Below are positions 44,719 through 47,430 of a DNA stretch of 47,430 nucleotides, in pieces. The position numbers and the translations under genes are program-made. The notes below the pieces were generated by a model, which saw nothing but the letters and a program-made list of their open reading frames with translations, was not told where the DNA came from and made no database searches. Within the stretch, counting starts at the first letter, position 1; the number at the start of each line of letters is the position of its first letter. The stretch is from Methyloprofundus sp. (GTDB lineage Bacteria > Pseudomonadota > Gammaproteobacteria > Methylococcales > Methylomonadaceae), in the NCBI GenBank assembly GCA_012960135.1, contig DUBW01000004.1, positions 1-47,430 of the forward strand, given 5' to 3'.

Positions 44719-45246
44719 ATGGCTATAAGCTCAACAATCAATAAAGTCTCTCTTAATATTGCAGATATGGATCGGCATTATTACCAAACTCATGCTTTAA
44801 CAGTGGCGCAACACCCTTCGGAAAGAGACTTTCGTTTTATGGTGCGGCTAATAGCGTTTATGGCGAATGCTAGTGAGCAGCTTTGCTTTACTAAAGGGTT
44901 AAGTAGCGATGATGAACCTGAGCTCTGGCAAAAGACACTCACTGATGACATTGATCTATGGATTGATTTAGGACAGCCCGATGAAAAAAGGATTCGTAAA
45001 GCGTGTGGACGTGCTAAGCAAGTGATTATCTACACTTATGATATACGCAAGGCAAAGGTCTGGTGGCAACAACAGCAAGATAAATTAAAACGCTTTAGTA
45101 ATATTAAAGTTTTTCATATTAATGCACTCGGTGTGGACTCCTTGGTTAAACGTAATATGCAATTGCAATGCAATATACAGGATGGAGAAATCTACTTGAA
45201 TGATGAGAATTCTAGCCATACCATTACTCTGGACAGGTTTAGATAA
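44719..45246 (+). CDS. yaeQ: YaeQ family protein
   Basis: It is a restriction-endonuclease-fold protein of unsettled role, linked in E. coli to hemolysin-expression suppression of RfaH defects. The 175 residues from MAISSTINKVSLNIADMDRHYYQ match the YaeQ pattern throughout: HPSERDFRFMVRLIAFM, LCFTKGLSSDDEPELWQK, IDLWIDLGQPDEKRIRKAC and VWWQQQQDKLKRFSNIKVF. The open frame starts 11 codons earlier. I chose 44719 because family proteins begin MA-x-x-x-TI-x-K. No strong ribosome site is seen. Confidence 0.93.
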   Translation: MAISSTINKVSLNIADMDRHYYQTHALTVAQHPSERDFRFMVRLIAFMANASEQLCFTKGLSSDDEPELWQKTLTDDIDLWIDLGQPDEKRIRKACGRAKQVIIYTYDIRKAKVWWQQQQDKLKRFSNIKVFHINALGVDSLVKRNMQLQCNIQDGEIYLNDENSSHTITLDRFR

Positions 45247-45320
45247 TGAAAAAGCTGGCACATTGTGACCATGGAGGGCGTCTGAGAGTAACTTAATCAT
45301 TATCGAAATCAAGTTTAAAT

Positions 45321-45406
45321 TGTAACTACTCAGCGTGTTTTTATATAGCCATCAAATGGCTGCAAGAGAGTAAGCTGGGCAAAACGTAGTATGCCCATCA
45401 TCAATT
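45321..45406 (+). repeat. Left-end fragment of the IS66-type element
   Basis: It starts TGTAACTACTCAGCGTG and stays similar to the left half of the 163-bp element at 10341 for about 85 bases (shared words ATGGCTG, GAGAGTA, GGGCAAAACG, TATCAACAATT versus CATCATCAATT). No right end is seen nearby, so it is a solo remnant between yaeQ and the sigma-54 regulator. Confidence 0.65.
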
Positions 45407-45426
45407 AAATCGGCAACTGAATATAG

Positions 45427-46999
45427 CTATTTTCTGTATTCAGCTGGATTAATATGATATTTCTTGAGCTTGTTATAAACAGTCTCAGCACGAGTCGAGA
45501 TCTCCATGCAGCTGGCTATTTGTTTAATATCACCATGATACTGGCCCAAGGAAACTTGCAAAAATGCCTGTTCAACTTTTGCAAGCGCCTGTTCTTTTTG
45601 CTGTTTCCAGTCGATAGTTTTACTGCTGGATTCTCCCGCATCCAGTTTTAGTTCTGTTATAACCGTTCCCGTGGTAAATAATACACTACGCTCTAGGGTA
45701 TTCTCCAGCTCGCGTACATTGCCCAGCCACTGATGGGCATGGATTTTCTGCATCACTGCGCTACTAACCGAGTTCACTGACTTATTATGCTTTTCACTCT
45801 TCCGTTTTAAAATTAAATCAACTAAGGCAGGCAAGTCTTCCGATCTTTCGATTAGGGGCGGTATTTCCAGGTTAACGACATTGACGCGGTAGTACAAATC
45901 TTTACGAAATTCTCCTTGTCCTACCTTATCCAGCAAAACTACGTTGGTCGCAGAAATAAGGCGCACATCGACATGTATTGCCAGTTTTCCTCCGACTCTT
46001 TCTAGTTCGTTTTCCTGAATTACTCTAAGTAAGCGTGTCTGTGCTGCGGATGATAACGAGTCGACTTCATCGAGAAATAATGTGCCGCCCTCAGCTCTTT
46101 CAAAAACGCCCTGGTGAACTTCAATTGCACCGGTAAACGCACCTTTTTCATGGCCGAATATAGCGCTTTCCATTAAGCTTTCAGCGATAGCACCGCAATT
46201 GATGGGTACAAAAGCTTTATGACTCCGTTCGCTCATGGCGTGTATGGCGCGTGCGACCAGTTCTTTACCAACAACCCGTTTGGCCTTGAATCAATATGGT
46301 AGCTGATGTCGGGGCTATCATTTCTATAGCTTCCAATACTTTTTTCATGCCTTTTGAATTAGCAATAATCACGGGGGGCTGGTTTTTTTTGAGATGCGGG
46401 GCACTCTGTTTACGCCAGATTTTCAGCATGCTTTCTTCAATCCGAGTCTGTAGTGCTGCAAAAGTCTGCTCGCTTTTGGCGTCATTTTTATTGTCCCGGT
46501 ACTCTACTCCCGGCTTGCTTTTTGCAGTCTCGGGGTTGAGATGAATATAAACTTCACAGCAGCCATCCTGCCGGGCAATGCTCTTGGCAATTTCTACTTT
46601 GGCATAGCCAAAATTACGGGCGGCTATGCCACCAAAGACGCTGGAGGTCATCATGCATAATTCGGGGGAATTGACTACTTTTTCACCGAAAGGGCAGCTA
46701 CTGTTATAAACGGCGATACTCTCCTGGTTACTCAATGATAGTGAGAAATTGCCGCCAATATTATTTTTAAGTCCTAGAATTAATTCAATATAACTTTCTA
46801 TATTTAGATTTTCCTTTTTGTTGCCGTGCTCAGTTCGATAAACTTCTTCAAAAAAACAGCCAGCAGTCAAGGCGATATGTTCAATTAACTGTTGAGAATG
46901 CTGACTTCCAAGCTGTTCACTGGCGTGCATCAGTTCAATAATAAAGGTTTGCAGAAAAGCAATCGGAGTTAAGTTGGAAAGAGAATTAGCGGTTATCAT
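45427..46999 (-). pseudogene. Sigma-54-dependent activator with a methanogen-output-like sensor, frameshifted in Walker A
   Basis: The two open frames 46265..46999 and 45427..46236 are one gene. The first encodes a sensor domain of about 190 residues whose core (SCPFGEKVVNSPELCMMTSSVFGG, IAARNFGYAKVEIAKS) is the pattern I associate with the methanogen output domain. The second part has the AAA+ GAFTGA loop, Walker B LFLDEVDSL, sensor regions and a Fis-type C-terminal helix-turn-helix (ISTRAETVYNKLKKYHIN). Between them the ATP loop should read Q-T-G-x-G-K-E-L, but the DNA ACGGGTTGTTGGTAAAGAAC has one base too many and ends in TGCW-stop. Restoring one base joins the frames cleanly. It is a real frameshift or a sequence error. 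Confidence 0.85.
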
Positions 47000-47237
47000 G
47001 ATTCCATTTAAATATGCAGTTTACTTTCAGTTATTGAGCCATAACTTCACGCTGTAAGTAAATGAAAATCATAAGTCTTTGTTTTATAGAGATGGTAAAA
47101 GTGGTATGGAAGGTGCCATTACTAACAACTATGGCAAGAATAACTCATAAGTTTGTTTAAGGTACAAGTGAAGATAATGAGGTTTCAATGCATGATCACT
47201 GAAAAGCTACTATTAGGCTTGCATCCATAAAGTGCAT
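47000..47237. other. Intergenic region with no recognisable gene
   Basis: An AT-rich gap between the divergent sigma-54 activator and the broken edge gene. It would contain the activator promoter. No RNA gene or repeat is seen. Confidence 0.4.
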
Positions 47238-47430
47238 ATGTCGCCAGGACGGGTAGTCGTAATCGCGTACCTATCCTGGATGTATTAAAAGAGACGTTTC
47301 CTAAAGAGCCCGCCCGGATACTTGAAATAGCCAGTGGTAGAGGTATGCACATCAACTACTTTGTTCCCCATTTTGAGCCTTTATATTTTTACCCATCTGG
47401 CAAAGATATGGATGTTTTTGACAATATCAA
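47238..47430 (+). pseudogene. DUF938-type SAM-dependent methyltransferase, 5' frameshift, cut by the window edge
   Basis: One frame reads SRNRVPILDVLKETFPKEPA, then RILEIASGRGMHINYFVPHF, and then ends at the window edge. That fits the DUF938 family start (ERN-x-x-PIL-x-VL...VLEIASG-x-G-x-H). The family N-terminus MSP lies at 47238 in a different frame (two bases out of step), so the 5' end is frameshifted or uses another start. The frame cannot be judged further without the missing 3' part. Confidence 0.55.

Overview
The window is a chromosomal segment of a gammaproteobacterium that uses the ribulose monophosphate (RuMP) cycle, most likely a type I methanotroph of the order Methylococcales. 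The main evidence is the hexulose-6-phosphate synthase and 6-phospho-3-hexuloisomerase pair at 14.3-15.5 kb, next to transketolase and transaldolase. Typical gammaproteobacterial blocks are also present (dolP-diaA-yraN-lpoA divergent from rsmI-rnpB; yaeQ; dbpA). The DNA looks fairly AT-rich and holds many broken genes and insertion-sequence remnants, which suggests a genome with past transposon activity, but the species cannot be fixed from sequence alone.

Layout. 0-9 kb: an edge fragment of a REP-type tyrosine transposase, ppk1, a PLP enzyme, a tiny membrane protein, an unknown ORF, fabI, the Fe-S carrier apbC and metG. 9-15.5 kb: carbon assimilation on the minus strand, in transcription order hxlA-hxlB, a terminator, tkt, two unknown genes carrying twelve copies of a short S/T-G/S-V-x-K/R-Y-hydrophobic motif, then tal. 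15.7-20.7 kb: the conserved cell-envelope/ribosome block and RNase P RNA. 20.8-29 kb: a decayed region with a crp pseudogene, lipA, an anti-sigma/STAS-like protein, an exported protein with a predicted N-terminal histidine, a PEP-synthase fragment, about 0.8 kb of palindrome-rich non-coding DNA, an RlmI-like methyltransferase, a twice-frameshifted methyltransferase and an ISL3 transposase remnant. 29-39.2 kb: a YgiW-like OB-fold protein, dbpA, an exported DUF255 thioredoxin protein with a DsbD-alpha-like tail, a three-gene group (beta-propeller-like, outer-membrane barrel-like, ceramidase-like), a nitrobindin-like protein, an ABC exporter and a TusA-like protein. 39.3-47.4 kb: an IS5-type MITE, cysG, an IS66 remnant, a small cytochrome c, an unknown membrane protein, argG, tRNA-Phe, yaeQ, a frameshifted sigma-54 activator and a broken edge gene.

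How it works together. HxlA condenses formaldehyde with ribulose 5-phosphate, HxlB isomerises the product to fructose 6-phosphate, and transketolase plus transaldolase regenerate the acceptor. The two motif-array proteins sit inside this set. One is cytosolic and one appears anchored in the inner membrane, so a multivalent scaffold or tether is a testable idea and is the most interesting unexplained system here. Three related transposon ends (10.3, 41.5 and 45.3 kb), a 159-bp MITE with CTAG duplications, and three copies of a roughly 36-bp repeat show several families of short mobile repeats.
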